Assembly (NCBI RefSeq): GCF_029837695.1
Contig: NZ_JAOEEA010000005.1
Coordinates: forward strand, 62,001-126,000
Origin: Pseudomonas sp. GD04019
Lineage (GTDB): Bacteria > Pseudomonadota > Gammaproteobacteria > Pseudomonadales > Pseudomonadaceae
Direction of reading: 5' to 3'
Length of the DNA: 64,000 nt
Positions within the stretch are counted from its first letter, which is position 1. Each line of letters begins with the position of its first letter. This document shows, piece after piece, positions 24,907 to 36,313 of the stretch. The position numbers and the translations under genes were made by a program. The notes beneath the pieces are model-generated. The model did no database searches and was not told where the DNA came from. It saw nothing but the letters and a program-made list of their open reading frames with translations.

Positions 24907-26358
24907 GTGACCCAGAAGCCCGACCAGTGTCTCGGTGAGTGGATTGATCGTGAAGCCCTCGCAGAAGCGATGATTCCTATGATCGGTCAGCTCTACCGCA
25001 ACAACAGCGTGGTGACCTCGATCTACGGCCGTGGTCTGATCAACCGTTCGGTGATCGACATTCTCAAAGCCCATCGCTTCGCCCGTCACCGCCTGGCTGA
25101 CGAAGGCAGCGAGCTGTCGGTGCACGATACCTTCCCCATCCTCAAGGCCATGAGCGAGCTCAAGCTGGGCGCCGCCTCCGTGGACTTGGGCAAGATGGCC
25201 AGCAAGTTCAAGACCGAAGGCAACGGCCGCGCCGTCGAGCAGTTCGTCAAGGAAGAACTGGCCGACGTGGTCGGCAAGCAGAACGGCGCCGCCCGCGAAG
25301 GCACCGACGTGGTCCTGTACGGCTTCGGTCGCATCGGCCGCCTGCTGGCGCGCATCCTGATCGAGAAAACCGGTGGCGGCGACGGCCTGCGCCTGCGTGC
25401 CATCGTCGTGCGCAAAGGCTCCAGCAATGACCTGGTCAAGCGCGCCAGCCTGCTGCGCCGCGACTCGGTACACGGCAAGTTCGATGGCACCATCACCATC
25501 GACGAAGAGAACAACACCCTGACCGCCAACGGCAACCTGATCCAGGTGATCTACGCCAAGTCGCCGAGCGAAGTCGACTATACCCAGTACGGCATCAAGA
25601 ACGCCCTGCTGGTCGACAACACCGGCGTATGGCGCGATGCCGATGGCCTGGGCCAGCACCTGGCCTGCCCGGGTGTCGACCGCGTGGTTCTGACCGCACC
25701 GGGCAAGGGCGCGCTGAAGAACATCGTGCACGGCATCAACCACAGCGAAATCACCGCTGACGACAAGATCATCTCCGCCGCTTCCTGCACCACCAACGCC
25801 ATCGTGCCGGTGCTGAAGGCCGTGAATGACCAGTACGGCATCGTCAACGGCCACGTCGAAACCGTTCACTCGTACACCAACGACCAGAACCTGATCGACA
25901 ACTTCCACAAGGGCGATCGCCGTGGCCGCAGTGCGCCGCTGAACATGGTGATCACCGAGACCGGTGCCGCCACTGCAGCCGCCAAGGCCCTGCCGGTGCT
26001 GAAAGGCAAGCTGACCGGCAACGCCATTCGCGTACCGACGCCGAACGTCTCCATGGCCATCCTCAACCTGAATTTGGAGAAGGCCACCACCCGCGAAGAG
26101 ATCAACGAGTACCTGCGCCAGATGGCCATGCACTCGGACCTGCAGAAGCAGATCGACTTCGTCCAGTCCCAGGAAGTGGTGTCCACCGACTTCGTCGGCT
26201 CGCGCCACGCCGGTGTGGTCGATGCCGAAGCCACCATCTGCAACGACAACCGTGTCGTGCTGTACGTGTGGTACGACAACGAGTTCGGTTACAGCTGCCA
26301 GGTGGTGCGCGTGATGGAAGACATGGCTGGGGTCAACCCGCCGGCCTTCCCGCGCTAA
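24907..26358 (+). CDS. gap: Glyceraldehyde-3-phosphate dehydrogenase, long form
   Basis: 483-aa GAPDH, about 140 residues longer than classical GapA because of an N-terminal helical extension. The NAD fold begins around residue 135 (VLYGFGRIGRLLARI); the catalytic cysteine is Cys294 in SAASCTTNAIVPVL, and the C-terminal VWYDNEFGYSCQVVRVM is present. This extended type is common in Pseudomonas and related proteobacteria; its in vivo direction (glycolytic or gluconeogenic) cannot be read from sequence. Start GTG 24907 has GGAAGG nine bases upstream; TTG 24901 is too close to it. Confidence 0.92.
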   Translation: MTQKPDQCLGEWIDREALAEAMIPMIGQLYRNNSVVTSIYGRGLINRSVIDILKAHRFARHRLADEGSELSVHDTFPILKAMSELKLGAASVDLGKMASKFKTEGNGRAVEQFVKEELADVVGKQNGAAREGTDVVLYGFGRIGRLLARILIEKTGGGDGLRLRAIVVRKGSSNDLVKRASLLRRDSVHGKFDGTITIDEENNTLTANGNLIQVIYAKSPSEVDYTQYGIKNALLVDNTGVWRDADGLGQHLACPGVDRVVLTAPGKGALKNIVHGINHSEITADDKIISAASCTTNAIVPVLKAVNDQYGIVNGHVETVHSYTNDQNLIDNFHKGDRRGRSAPLNMVITETGAATAAAKALPVLKGKLTGNAIRVPTPNVSMAILNLNLEKATTREEINEYLRQMAMHSDLQKQIDFVQSQEVVSTDFVGSRHAGVVDAEATICNDNRVVLYVWYDNEFGYSCQVVRVMEDMAGVNPPAFPR

Positions 26359-26374
26359 GCGTCAGGGCAATACG

Positions 26375-26407
26375 CAAAACGGGAGCTTCGGCTCCCGTTT
26401 TGTTTTT
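26375..26407 (+). terminator. Terminator of the GAPDH gene
   Basis: CAAAACGGGAGC-TTCG-GCTCCCGTTTTG followed by TTTTT: a perfect 12-bp stem with a UUCG tetraloop. Confidence 0.95.
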
Positions 26408-26490
26408 CTGCCGACTGTACTTTGTCGCGCCGTATTGCGACCAGATGGTCCGAATTAGTTCTCGCGGTGTGCGCTTCCGGGTTATGTCCT

Positions 26491-26496
26491 TATAAT
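26491..26496 (+). promoter_or_regulatory. Candidate -10 of the nqr operon
   Basis: A perfect TATAAT lies in the 211-bp gap between the GAPDH terminator and nqrA. No good -35 stands 16-18 bp upstream, so the promoter may need an activator. Transcription would start near 26503, leaving a leader of about 110 nt. Confidence 0.45.
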
Positions 26497-26589
26497 CCCA
26501 GCCTTTTTCACCCAGCTGACCTGAGATTCTTATCCTGTGGCCGCCGTTGGGCTGCTCTGGTGCGGGGTATTCGCTGGGTGATCGAGTAG

Positions 26590-27951
<1,362 letters not shown>

Positions 27952-27952
27952 C

Positions 27953-29161
27953 ATGGGCCTGCGCAAATTCCTCGACAAGATCGAGCACAACTTCGAGAAG
28001 GGCGGCAAGCACGAGAAGTGGTACGCCCTGTACGAGGCGGTGGACACCTTCTTCTATCGCCCGGGCAGCGTGACCAAGAGCACCGCCCACGTGCGTGACG
28101 GCATCGATCTCAAACGCATGATGATCACCGTCTGGCTGTGCACCTTCCCGGCGATGTTCTTCGGCATGTGGAACATCGGCTACCAGGCCAACAGCATCTT
28201 CGCCGGCAATGCCGAGCTGCTGGCCGCCCAGGAAGGCTGGCGCTTCGGCCTGATCGGCGCGCTGGCGGGCTTCGACCCGAACAGCCTGTGGGACAACTTC
28301 ATCCAGGGCGCGGCGTACTTCCTGCCGGTGTACCTGACCACTTTCATCGTCGGTGGCTTCTGGGAAGTGCTGTTCGCCTCCATTCGCCGCCACGAGGTCA
28401 ACGAGGGTTTCTTCGTCACCTCCGTGCTGTTCGCCCTGACCCTGCCGCCGGACATTCCGCTGTGGCAGGTGGCCCTGGGTATCAGCTTCGGCGTGGTGAT
28501 CGGCAAGGAGGTGTTCGGCGGCACCGGCAAGAACTTCCTCAACCCGGCGTTGGTCGGCCGTGCCTTCCTGTTCTTCGCCTATCCGGCGCAGATGTCCGGC
28601 GACATGGTGTGGACCTCGGTGGACGGCTATGCCGGCGCCACCGCGCTGTCCGTGGCCGCCGCCAGCGGCATGGATCAGCTCGCTGCCAACGGCCTGTCCT
28701 GGTGGAATGCCTTCGTCGGCCTGGAGCAGGGCTCCATGGGTGAGACCAGCGTGCTGGCCATCTTCATCGGTGGCGCCTTCCTGCTGCTGACCAAGATCGC
28801 CTCGTGGCGCATCGTCGCCGGCGTGATGCTGGGCATGGTCGCCATGAGCTACCTGTTCAATGCCATCGGCTCGGCAACCAACCCGATGTTCGCCATGCCC
28901 TGGTACTGGCATCTGGTGGTCGGCGGCTTCGCCTTCGGCATGATCTTCATGGCCACCGACCCGGTATCGGCGTCGATGACCAACACCGGCAAGTGGATCT
29001 TCGGCGCGCTGATCGGCGTCATGGTGGTGCTGATACGCGTGGTCAACCCGGCCTTCCCGGAAGGCATGATGCTGGCGATCCTGTTCGCCAACCTCTGTGC
29101 ACCGCTGATCGACCATTTCGTGGTGCAGGCCAACATCAAGCGGAGGATCGCCCGTGGCTAA
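27953..29161 (+). CDS. nqrB: Na+-NQR subunit B
   Basis: 402-aa integral membrane subunit carrying covalent FMN and riboflavin in this complex. Several hydrophobic segments are visible (for example [18 protein letters not shown] and [11 protein letters not shown]). The FMN attachment motif is GYAGATALS, with the acceptor threonine at about residue 230. Starts 1 bp after the nqrA stop; its 3' end overlaps nqrC by 8 bp, consistent with translational coupling. Confidence 0.97.
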   Translation: MGLRKFLDKIEHNFEKGGKHEKWYALYEAVDTFFYRPGSVTKSTAHVRDGIDLKRMMITVWLCTFPAMFFGMWNIGYQANSIFAGNAELLAAQEGWRFGLIGALAGFDPNSLWDNFIQGAAYFLPVYLTTFIVGGFWEVLFASIRRHEVNEGFFVTSVLFALTLPPDIPLWQVALGISFGVVIGKEVFGGTGKNFLNPALVGRAFLFFAYPAQMSGDMVWTSVDGYAGATALSVAAASGMDQLAANGLSWWNAFVGLEQGSMGETSVLAIFIGGAFLLLTKIASWRIVAGVMLGMVAMSYLFNAIGSATNPMFAMPWYWHLVVGGFAFGMIFMATDPVSASMTNTGKWIFGALIGVMVVLIRVVNPAFPEGMMLAILFANLCAPLIDHFVVQANIKRRIARG

Positions 29162-29939
29162 CAAGGAATCCACCGTTCGCACCCTGACCGTGGCGGTGCT
29201 GGTGTGCCTGGTCTGCTCGGTGTTCGTCGCCGGCGCCGCCGTGGCGCTCAAGCCGACCCAGATGGAGAACCGCCAGCTGGACAAACAGCGCAGCATCCTG
29301 GCCATTGCCGGCCTTGGCGAGGCGGGCATGTCCGGCAAGCAGGTGAAGGAACTGTTCGCCGAGCGCATCCAGGCCCGCGTGGTCGATCTGGACAGCGGCA
29401 CCTTCAGCGATGCCCAGGACGCCGCGACCTACGACCCGCTCAAGGCGGCCAAGGACCCGCAGCTGTCCAAGCCGCTCGATGGCGCCAAGGACATCGCCTC
29501 GATCAAGCGCCGCGAGCACCACTCCACCGTGTACATGGTGGAGAGCGATGGCGAATTGCAGACCCTGATCCTGCCGGTGCGCGGCTACGGCCTGTGGTCG
29601 ACCCTGCACGGCTTCATCGCGGTGAAGGGCGACCTCAACACCGTGGTCGGTTTCGGCTTCTACCAGCACGGCGAGACCCCTGGCCTCGGCGGTGAGGTGG
29701 ACAATCCGAAGTGGAAGGGTCTGTGGACCGGCAAGACCCTGTTCGACGACGACGGCGACCTGGCGGTCGAGATCATCAAGGGCAGCGTCGACCCGCAGTC
29801 GGCCAAGGCCACGCACCAGATCGACGGCCTCGCCGGCGCCACCCTGACCAGCAAGGGCGTCAACAACCTGCTGCATTTCTGGCTCGGCGAGAATGGCTTC
29901 GGCCCGCTGCTGGTCAACCTGAAGAAAGGGGAGGCATGA
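29154..29939 (+). CDS. nqrC: Na+-NQR subunit C
   Basis: 261-aa subunit with one N-terminal membrane anchor (about residues 11-32) and a periplasmic FMN-binding domain. Motif [11 protein letters not shown] places the FMN-acceptor threonine at about residue 230; flavinylation is done by ApbE, encoded in the same operon. GTG start at 29154, overlapping the end of nqrB. Confidence 0.96.
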   Translation: MANKESTVRTLTVAVLVCLVCSVFVAGAAVALKPTQMENRQLDKQRSILAIAGLGEAGMSGKQVKELFAERIQARVVDLDSGTFSDAQDAATYDPLKAAKDPQLSKPLDGAKDIASIKRREHHSTVYMVESDGELQTLILPVRGYGLWSTLHGFIAVKGDLNTVVGFGFYQHGETPGLGGEVDNPKWKGLWTGKTLFDDDGDLAVEIIKGSVDPQSAKATHQIDGLAGATLTSKGVNNLLHFWLGENGFGPLLVNLKKGEA

Positions 29940-29941
29940 GC

Positions 29942-30610
29942 ATGTCGCAACCCACGATCAAGAGCGTGCTGCTCGATCCGATCTTCCATAACAACCCCAT
30001 CGGCCTGCAGATCCTTGGCATCTGCTCGGCCCTGGCGGTCACCTCCAACCTGAAGACCGCCCTGGTGATGTCGATTGCCCTGACCCTGGTAACCGGCTTC
30101 TCCAACCTGTTCATCTCCATGATCCGCAGTCAGATCCCCAGCAGCATCCGCATGATCGTGCAGATGGTGATCATTGCCTCGCTGGTGATCGTGGTGGATC
30201 AGGTCCTCAGGGCCTTCGCCTTCAGCCTGGCCAAGCAGCTGTCGGTGTTCGTCGGCCTGATCATCACCAACTGCATCGTGATGGGCCGTGCCGAGGCCTT
30301 CGCCATGCAGAATCCGCCCGTGCTGTCGTTCTTCGATGGCATCGGCAACGGCCTGGGCTACAGCGCCATGCTCATCGTCCTCGGCGTGATCCGTGAGCTG
30401 TTCGGCTCGGGCAAGCTGCTTGGCTACACCATCCTGCCGACCGTCAACGACGGCGGCTGGTACCAGCCCAACGGCATGCTGCTGCTGCCGCCCTCGGCCT
30501 TCTTCCTGATCGGCCTGATCATCTGGGCGCTGCGCAGCTGGAAGCCGGAGCAGAAAGAGGCGCCGACCTTCCGTATGGCCCCGCAGGTTTCGGATAAGGA
30601 GGCCTACTGA
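29942..30610 (+). CDS. nqrD: Na+-NQR subunit D
   Basis: 222-aa polytopic membrane subunit of the RnfA/E-NqrD/E family; six hydrophobic segments can be traced, with [18 protein letters not shown] near the start. It forms, with NqrE, the channel-like core around an intramembrane iron centre. Start: ATG 29942 stands 7 nt from GGAGG (29930-29934); ATG 29936, overlapping the nqrC stop, is too close to that site. Confidence 0.95.
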   Translation: MSQPTIKSVLLDPIFHNNPIGLQILGICSALAVTSNLKTALVMSIALTLVTGFSNLFISMIRSQIPSSIRMIVQMVIIASLVIVVDQVLRAFAFSLAKQLSVFVGLIITNCIVMGRAEAFAMQNPPVLSFFDGIGNGLGYSAMLIVLGVIRELFGSGKLLGYTILPTVNDGGWYQPNGMLLLPPSAFFLIGLIIWALRSWKPEQKEAPTFRMAPQVSDKEAY

Positions 30611-31218
30611 TGGAGCATTACCTCAGCCTGTTCGTGAAGGCGGTGTTCATCGAGAACATGGCGCTGGCCTTCTTCCTCGGCATGTGCACCTTCATCGCCA
30701 TCTCCAAGAAGGTCGAGACTGCTATCGGTCTGGGCATCGCGGTGGTCGTGGTGCAGGCCATCACCGTGCCGGCCAACAACCTGCTGTACACCTACCTGCT
30801 CAAGGAGGGCGCGCTGGCCTGGGCCGGCCTGCCGGACGTCGACCTGTCGTTCCTCGGTCTGCTCAGCTACATCGGGGTGATCGCCGCCATCGTGCAGATC
30901 CTCGAGATGCTGCTGGATAAGTACGTGCCGTCCCTCTACAACGCCCTCGGCGTGTTCCTGCCGCTGATCACGGTGAACTGCGCCATCATGGCCGGCTCGC
31001 TGTTCATGGTGGAGCGCGACTACAACCTGGGCGAGAGCGTGACCTACGGCCTCGGCTCCGGTTTCTCCTGGGCCCTGGCCATCGCGCTGCTGGCCGGCAT
31101 CCGCGAGAAGCTCAAGTACAGCGACGTGCCCGAGGGCTTGCAGGGCCTGGGTATTACCTTCATCACCATCGGTCTGATGTCGCTCGGCTTCATGTCGTTC
31201 GGCGGCATCCAGCTGTAA
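30610..31218 (+). CDS. nqrE: Na+-NQR subunit E
   Basis: 202-aa membrane subunit, homologous to NqrD with inverted topology. Opens [20 protein letters not shown], with LGMCTF and later [11 protein letters not shown], the cysteines expected to ligate iron with those of NqrD. Start overlaps the nqrD stop by one base (TGATG). Confidence 0.96.
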   Translation: MEHYLSLFVKAVFIENMALAFFLGMCTFIAISKKVETAIGLGIAVVVVQAITVPANNLLYTYLLKEGALAWAGLPDVDLSFLGLLSYIGVIAAIVQILEMLLDKYVPSLYNALGVFLPLITVNCAIMAGSLFMVERDYNLGESVTYGLGSGFSWALAIALLAGIREKLKYSDVPEGLQGLGITFITIGLMSLGFMSFGGIQL

Positions 31219-31228
31219 GGAGTACCTG

Positions 31229-32452
31229 ATGGGTTTTGAAATCGTATTGGCCATCGGCATGTTCACCGCCATCGTGCTGGCGCTGGTGGTGATCATCCTC
31301 GCGGCGCGCGCCAAGCTGGTCTCCAGCGGCGACGTGAACATCGTCATCAACGGCGAGCGAACGCTCACCGTGCCGGCCGGCGGCAAGCTGCTGCAGACGC
31401 TGGCGGCGAACAACGTGTTCCTGTCCTCGGCCTGCGGTGGCGGCGGTACCTGCGCCCAGTGCAAGTGCGTGGTCGAGAGCGGCGGCGGCGAGATGCTGCC
31501 GACCGAGGAGTCGCACTTCACCAAGCGCGAGGCCAAGGCCGGCTGGCGCCTGTCCTGCCAGACCCCGGTCAAGCAGGACATGCACATCGAAGTCGACGAA
31601 GAAGTCTTCGGCGTGAAGAGGTGGGAATGCACGGTGGAGTCCAACCCCAACGTCGCCACCTTCATCAAGGAACTGACCCTGCGCCTGCCGGAAGGCGAGA
31701 GCGTGGACTTCCGTGCCGGCGGTTACGTGCAGCTGGAGTGCCCGCCGCACGAGGTGCACTACAAGGACTTCGACATCCAGCCCGAGTATCGCGGCGACTG
31801 GGACAAGTTCAACCAGTGGAAGTACGTGTCCAAGGTCGACGAGACGGTGATCCGTGCCTACTCCATGGCCAACTACCCGGACGAGAAGGGCATCGTCAAA
31901 TTCAACATCCGCATCGCCTCGCCGCCGCCGGGCAAAGACCAGTTGCCGCCGGGGCAGATGTCGTCCTGGGTGTTCAACCTCAAGCCGGGCGACAAGGTCA
32001 CCGTGTACGGTCCGTTCGGCGAGTTCTTCGCCAAGGACACCGATGCCGAGATGATCTTCATCGGCGGTGGCGCCGGCATGGCGCCGATGCGCTCGCATAT
32101 CTTCGACCAGCTCAAGCGCCTCGGCTCCAAGCGCAAGATCAGCTTCTGGTACGGCGCCCGCTCGCTGCGCGAGGCCTTCTACACCGAGGAGTACGACGCG
32201 CTCGCCGCGGAGAATCCCAACTTCGAGTGGCACCTGGCGCTGTCCGATCCGCAGCCGGAAGACAATTGGCAGGGGCTGAAAGGCTTTATCCACAACGTGC
32301 TGTTCGAGCAGTACCTCAAGGACCATCCGGCGCCCGAGGACTGCGAGTTCTACATGTGCGGCCCGCCCATGATGAACGCCGCCGTGATCAAGATGCTGCT
32401 GGACCTCGGGGTAGAGCGCGAGAATATCCTGCTGGATGACTTCGGTGGCTAA
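31229..32452 (+). CDS. nqrF: Na+-NQR subunit F
   Basis: 407-aa NADH-oxidising subunit. One N-terminal membrane helix (residues 3-24), a 2Fe-2S ferredoxin domain with [12 protein letters not shown] and a distal LSCQ cysteine, then an FAD domain (RAYSMANYP) and NADH domain ([18 protein letters not shown]). NAD(P)H electrons enter here, then pass to NqrC, NqrB and quinone. AAGGAG precedes the ATG. Confidence 0.97.
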   Translation: MGFEIVLAIGMFTAIVLALVVIILAARAKLVSSGDVNIVINGERTLTVPAGGKLLQTLAANNVFLSSACGGGGTCAQCKCVVESGGGEMLPTEESHFTKREAKAGWRLSCQTPVKQDMHIEVDEEVFGVKRWECTVESNPNVATFIKELTLRLPEGESVDFRAGGYVQLECPPHEVHYKDFDIQPEYRGDWDKFNQWKYVSKVDETVIRAYSMANYPDEKGIVKFNIRIASPPPGKDQLPPGQMSSWVFNLKPGDKVTVYGPFGEFFAKDTDAEMIFIGGGAGMAPMRSHIFDQLKRLGSKRKISFWYGARSLREAFYTEEYDALAAENPNFEWHLALSDPQPEDNWQGLKGFIHNVLFEQYLKDHPAPEDCEFYMCGPPMMNAAVIKMLLDLGVERENILLDDFGG

Positions 32453-33593
32453 AACTCGGCCTGATTGGCTACTGCGCTTGCGTCTTGTGCCACAGGCAGT
32501 GCTCGGAATCCGCTGCTCGTACATCGCGGTTCCTGCGCGCTGGCTGCAGCCCAATACGCTGCGCTCGCTACGCCACTCAAGCCAAGTTTGCCCTGCGGTA
32601 TGCCTGCTGCTGGCCAGCGCTCTGCTGGCCGGCTGCGGCGCCAAGATCGAGGAGTTCGGCGGCCCGACCATGGGCAGCCACTACTCGTTGAAGTACGTGG
32701 CGGGCGAGGGCACTCCCGAACCCGTGGCGCTCAAGGCCGAGGTCGATGGCCTGCTGGCCGAGGTGGATGCGCAGATGTCCAACTGGCGCGCCGATTCCGA
32801 TCTTGCCGAATTCAATAGCCTGCCCGCCGGCAGCTGCCGTGCCATGCCTGCCGCGGTGTTGCAGCTGGTGCGTTTCGGCGAGGGCCTGTCGGCCGACAGC
32901 CAGGGCGCCTTCGACCTGACCCTCGAACCCTTGCTCGACCTCTGGGGCTTCGGCCCGCAGGCGCGGGGCGAGAAGGTGCCCAGCGCCGAAGAGATCGCCG
33001 CGGCCCGCGCCAGCGTCGGTCATCAGCACCTGCGCATCGACGGCGAGCAGCTGTGCAAGGACGCCGCGACCCAGCTCGACCTCAACAGCATCGCCGCCGG
33101 CTTCGCGGTCGACCACATCGCCGCGCGCCTGGAAGCGCTCGGCGTGCACAGCTACCTGCTCGACGTCACCGGCGAGCTCAAGGCCGCCGGGCGCAAGCCG
33201 GATGGCAGCGCCTGGCGCATCGCCATCGAGGCGCCGCGCGACGACCGCCAGGTGGCGCAGAAAGTGCTGCAGCTGGACGGCCTCGGCGTTTCCACCTCGG
33301 GTGACTACCGCAACTATTTCGAGCAGGACGGCCGTCGCTATTCGCACACCCTCGACCCGCAGACCGGCGCGCCCATCGAGCACCGCCTGGCCTCGGTGAC
33401 GGTGGTCGATCCGCTGACCTTGCGCGCCGACGGGCTGTCTACGCTATTGATGGTGCTGGGGCCGGAGCGCGGCTACGCCTTCGCCGAGCGCGAGGCCATC
33501 GCGGCGTTCTTCGTCACCCGCACCGACAAGGGCTTCGCCAGCCGCGCGACGCCCGAATTCATCCGCCGTTTCGGCGAAGGAGAAAGCCCATGA
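32436..33593 (+). CDS. apbE: FAD:protein FMN transferase ApbE with unusual N-terminus
   Basis: Flavin transferase that attaches FMN to threonines of NqrB and NqrC. The recognisable protein starts at the lipobox LLAGC (Cys at residue 67 of this frame), followed by [24 protein letters not shown] and the C-terminal [12 protein letters not shown]. Frame runs from ATG 32436 inside nqrF; residues about 9-49 are not ApbE-like and are encoded by an imperfect palindrome at 32460-32581. GTG 32487 or 32499 are other possible starts. A normal signal peptide would need only about 20 residues before Cys67, so the true start is uncertain. Confidence 0.85.
   Translation: MTSVAKTRPDWLLRLRLVPQAVLGIRCSYIAVPARWLQPNTLRSLRHSSQVCPAVCLLLASALLAGCGAKIEEFGGPTMGSHYSLKYVAGEGTPEPVALKAEVDGLLAEVDAQMSNWRADSDLAEFNSLPAGSCRAMPAAVLQLVRFGEGLSADSQGAFDLTLEPLLDLWGFGPQARGEKVPSAEEIAAARASVGHQHLRIDGEQLCKDAATQLDLNSIAAGFAVDHIAARLEALGVHSYLLDVTGELKAAGRKPDGSAWRIAIEAPRDDRQVAQKVLQLDGLGVSTSGDYRNYFEQDGRRYSHTLDPQTGAPIEHRLASVTVVDPLTLRADGLSTLLMVLGPERGYAFAEREAIAAFFVTRTDKGFASRATPEFIRRFGEGESP
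32460..32581. repeat. Imperfect palindromic element fused to apbE 5' end
   Basis: About 120 bp between the nqrF stop and the ApbE signal-peptide core. The left arm (CTGATTGGCTACTGCGCTTG...) and the reverse complement of the right arm (TTGAGTGGCGTAGCGAGCGC...) align imperfectly along their length. The centre pairs GGAATCCGC (32505-32513) with GCGGTTCC (32526-32533). Layout resembles the element at 15818-15957 but sequence is largely different. Confidence 0.55.
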
Positions 33594-33823
33594 CCTGGGT
33601 TCTGGTATTCGGCCTGATGCTGCTGGTAGTGCTGGGCATGGCCGTCGGCGTGATCTTCGGGCGCAAGCCCATCGCCGGTTCCTGCGGCGGTATCGCCAAT
33701 CTCGGCATCGAGAAGGAGTGTTCGATCTGCGGTGGCAGTCGCGAGAAGTGCGAAGAGGTCAATCGCGGGAAGAATGGCGATGTAGTGGACGCAACGCTCG
33801 CCTACGCCGCGACCAAGCGCTAA
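33590..33823 (+). CDS. nqrM: Na+-NQR maturation protein NqrM
   Basis: 77-aa membrane protein with one N-terminal helix (residues 3-24) and four cysteines: GSCGG and KECSICGGSREKCEE. The family is needed to insert the iron centre between NqrD and NqrE. It overlaps the apbE stop by four bases (ATGA), so it is translationally coupled. Confidence 0.95.
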   Translation: MTWVLVFGLMLLVVLGMAVGVIFGRKPIAGSCGGIANLGIEKECSICGGSREKCEEVNRGKNGDVVDATLAYAATKR

Positions 33824-33938
33824 TGTGCCGGGCAAAATCGCACGGCTAAGCTGTGTGAAGAGTTTCGAGAGCCGCGGCCATGGGGGCGCGGTCGACCCGG
33901 GCGCCGCCAGAGCGCCCGGCGCGCGATGAGGAGTAAGC

Positions 33939-35333
33939 ATGGCGGTCTACAACTACGACGTGGTGGTGCTGGGTTCCGGTCCGGCGGGCGAGGGCGCGGC
34001 GATGAACGCGGCCAAGGCCGGGCGCAAGGTGGCGGTGGTCGACAACCGCCCGCTGGTCGGCGGTAACTGCACCCACCTCGGCACCATCCCGTCCAAGGCG
34101 CTGCGCCACTCGGTGCGGCAGATCATGCAGTACAACACCAACCCGCTGTTCCGCCAGATCGGCGAGCCGCGCTGGTTCTCCTTCCCCGACGTGCTGAAGA
34201 GCGCCGAGCGGGTGATCTCCAAGCAGGTCGCCTCGCGCACCGGCTACTACGCGCGCAACCGCATCGACGTGTTCTTCGGCACCGCCAGCTTCGCCGACGA
34301 GCAGACCGTGGAAGTGGTGTGCACCAGCGGCGTGGTCGAGAAACTGGTGGCCAAGCAGATCGTCATCGCCACCGGCTCGCGCCCCTATCGCCCGGCGGAC
34401 GTGGACTTCCACCACCCGCGCATCTACGACAGCGACACCATCCTCAGCCTGACCCACACCCCGCGCCGCATCATCATCTACGGCGCCGGCGTGATCGGCT
34501 CCGAGTACGCCTCGATCTTCAGCGGCCTGGGCGTGCTGGTCGACCTGATCGACAACCGCGACCAGTTGCTCAGCTTCCTCGACGACGAGATTTCCGACGC
34601 GCTCAGCTACCACCTGCGCACCAACAACGTGCTGATTCGCCACAACGAAGAGTACGAGCGCATCGAGGGCCTGGAGAACGGCGTGATCCTGCACCTCAAG
34701 TCGGGCAAGAAGATCAAGGCCGACTGCCTGCTGTGGTGCAACGGCCGTACCGGCAACACCGACAGGCTGGGCCTGGAGAACATCGGCATCAAGGTCAACA
34801 GCCGTGGCCAGATCGACGTCGACCAGCAGTATCGCACCTCGGTGTCGAACATCTTCGCTGCCGGCGACGTCATCGGCTGGCCGAGCCTAGCCAGTGCCGC
34901 CTACGACCAGGGCCGCTCGGCCGCCGGCAGCGCGGTGGAGAATGACAGCTGGCGCTTCGTCGACGACGTGCCGACCGGCATCTACACCATTCCGGAGATC
35001 AGCTCGATCGGCAAGAACGAGAAGGAGCTGACCCAGGCCAAGATTCCCTACGAGGTCGGCAAGGCCTTCTTCAAGGGCATGGCGCGGGCGCAGATCTCCC
35101 ACGAGCCGGTGGGCATGCTGAAGATCCTGTTCCACCGCGAGACCCTGGAAATTCTTGGCGTGCACTGCTTCGGCTACCAGGCTTCGGAGATCGTGCACAT
35201 CGGCCAGGCGATCATGAACCAGAAGGGTGAGGCGAACAGCATCAAGTACTTCGTCAACACCACCTTCAACTACCCGACCATGGCCGAGGCCTATCGGGTG
35301 GCGGCGTTCGACGGTCTCAACCGGCTTTTCTGA
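33939..35333 (+). CDS. sthA: Soluble pyridine nucleotide transhydrogenase
   Basis: 464-aa cytosolic flavoprotein that equilibrates NADPH and NADH. FAD-binding N-terminus [17 protein letters not shown]; the disulfide-type motif is altered to [17 protein letters not shown], with only one of the two redox cysteines, which is characteristic of SthA as against lipoamide dehydrogenase. NAD domain [17 protein letters not shown] and C-terminal dimer domain present. GAGGAG precedes ATG 33939. Placed after the nqr cluster, but 115 bp away, so maybe a separate transcript. Confidence 0.97.
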   Translation: MAVYNYDVVVLGSGPAGEGAAMNAAKAGRKVAVVDNRPLVGGNCTHLGTIPSKALRHSVRQIMQYNTNPLFRQIGEPRWFSFPDVLKSAERVISKQVASRTGYYARNRIDVFFGTASFADEQTVEVVCTSGVVEKLVAKQIVIATGSRPYRPADVDFHHPRIYDSDTILSLTHTPRRIIIYGAGVIGSEYASIFSGLGVLVDLIDNRDQLLSFLDDEISDALSYHLRTNNVLIRHNEEYERIEGLENGVILHLKSGKKIKADCLLWCNGRTGNTDRLGLENIGIKVNSRGQIDVDQQYRTSVSNIFAAGDVIGWPSLASAAYDQGRSAAGSAVENDSWRFVDDVPTGIYTIPEISSIGKNEKELTQAKIPYEVGKAFFKGMARAQISHEPVGMLKILFHRETLEILGVHCFGYQASEIVHIGQAIMNQKGEANSIKYFVNTTFNYPTMAEAYRVAAFDGLNRLF

Positions 35334-35339
35334 GTGGCT

Positions 35340-35364
35340 CCGACCGGTGGCCTGAGCCGGTCGG
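35340..35364 (+). terminator. Hairpin after sthA
   Basis: CCGACCGG (35340-35347) and CCGGTCGG (35357-35364), an 8-bp stem with a 9-nt loop, 6 bp after the sthA stop. No T-run follows, so it may protect the 3' end and leave termination to the hairpin at 35442. Confidence 0.45.
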
Positions 35365-35441
35365 GGATCCCCTCGGCGACTCCCGCACCTGGCGCTGGCC
35401 GAATCGGGAGAGCTTCTGACAGGCGCGCTGCTGCAAAAAAC

Positions 35442-35467
35442 AAACCGGCCCAAGGGTCGGTTTTTTA
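35442..35467 (+). terminator. Rho-independent terminator of sthA
   Basis: AAACCGGCC-CAA-GGGTCGGTTT stem (one G-T wobble) followed by TTTATTTTT. Confidence 0.85.
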
Positions 35468-35472
35468 TTTTT

Positions 35473-35586
35473 CCTCCCCTCGCTTTTGTGGAGAGGAGGG
35501 GCGGCCCGCGCAGGGTGAGGGCGTAACAGGCGGCTCAGAGCTGCCTGGGTGCCCCTCACCCTAACCCTCTCCCGCAGGGAGAGGGG
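35473..35586. repeat. Extragenic C/G-run repeat with nested hairpins
   Basis: CAGGGTGAGGGC (35511-35522) is inverted at GCCCCTCACCCT (35551-35562); inside lies AGGCGGCT-CAG-AGCTGCCT (35529-35547). Next to it CCCTCTCCC-GCA-GGGAGAGGG (35565-35585) forms another hairpin. The CCCTCACCCTAACCCTCTCCC motif is a very common extragenic element in gammaproteobacteria. Lies between convergent sthA and the phosphodiesterase gene. Confidence 0.7.
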
Positions 35587-35593
35587 ACTAGGG

Positions 35594-36313
35594 CTAGCGT
35601 TTGAGCGTGTCGACGGCCAGCCCGGGGAAGTCGGTGATGATGCTGTCCACGCCGAAGTCGGCCAGGCGGCGCATCAGGGCCGGCTCGTTGACCGTCCATA
35701 CCGACACATGCAGGCCGGCCTTCTGCGCCTTGAGCATCCGCTCCGGGGTGCACAGGGTCCAGTTCAGCGCGAGCATCGAGCACTCGTGGTGGGCGGCGAC
35801 CTTGAGCGGGTCGAGCCAGTTGTACTCGGCGACCAGGCCGCGCGACAGTTCCGGGGTCAGGCGGCGCAGGGCGCGCAGTACTTCGCGTGAGCTGCTGGTG
35901 ACGGTGACCTTGTCCTTGATGCCGAAACGTTCGGCCAGCGCCTGGATGGCCAGCACGGTGCGTGCGGCGCGCACCCGCGAGGCGCTTTTGACTTCCAGCT
36001 GCCAGTGCTCGAAGGGGCATTGCTCGAACAGGGTTTCCAGCTTGGGGATGGGGCAGGGCATTTTCCAGCCGGGGCCGCCCAGGCGTGCGTCGAGCTGCAT
36101 CAGTTCCTCGGCATCATGCTCGACCACCTTGCCGCGGCGGCCGGTGGTGCGCTTGAGGGTCGGGTCGTGGATCACCATCAGCTCGCCATCGCGCGACAGG
36201 TGCAGATCCAGCTCGCAGCGAGTGACGCCGTGCTCGAGGCATTGCTGGAAACTGGCGAGGGTGTTTTCCGGTGCTTCGCCCTTGGCGCCGCGGTGGCCGT
36301 AGATGAGGGTCAC
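35594..36313 (-). CDS. ugpQ: Glycerophosphodiester phosphodiesterase
   Basis: 239-aa cytosolic GDPD-family enzyme, hydrolysing glycerophosphodiesters to glycerol-3-phosphate and alcohol. Catalytic motifs: YGHRGAKGEAPENT and ELDLHLSRDGELMVIHDPTLKRT, carrying both catalytic histidines and the metal-binding acids. No signal peptide, matching UgpQ and not periplasmic GlpQ. Its ATG overlaps the stop of the small exported-protein gene (ATGA), the last of a three-gene operon. Confidence 0.94.
   Translation of the reverse strand: MTLIYGHRGAKGEAPENTLASFQQCLEHGVTRCELDLHLSRDGELMVIHDPTLKRTTGRRGKVVEHDAEELMQLDARLGGPGWKMPCPIPKLETLFEQCPFEHWQLEVKSASRVRAARTVLAIQALAERFGIKDKVTVTSSSREVLRALRRLTPELSRGLVAEYNWLDPLKVAAHHECSMLALNWTLCTPERMLKAQKAGLHVSVWTVNEPALMRRLADFGVDSIITDFPGLAVDTLKR

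Noticed and set aside
32485-32691. Alternative-frame short ORF over the apbE signal region
   Set aside because: Contains an ATG after the palindromic element but is out of frame with ApbE and stops after 68 codons.
33824-33938. Possible small gene between nqrM and sthA
   Set aside because: No start codon with ribosome binding site and no sizeable frame; treated as leader of sthA.
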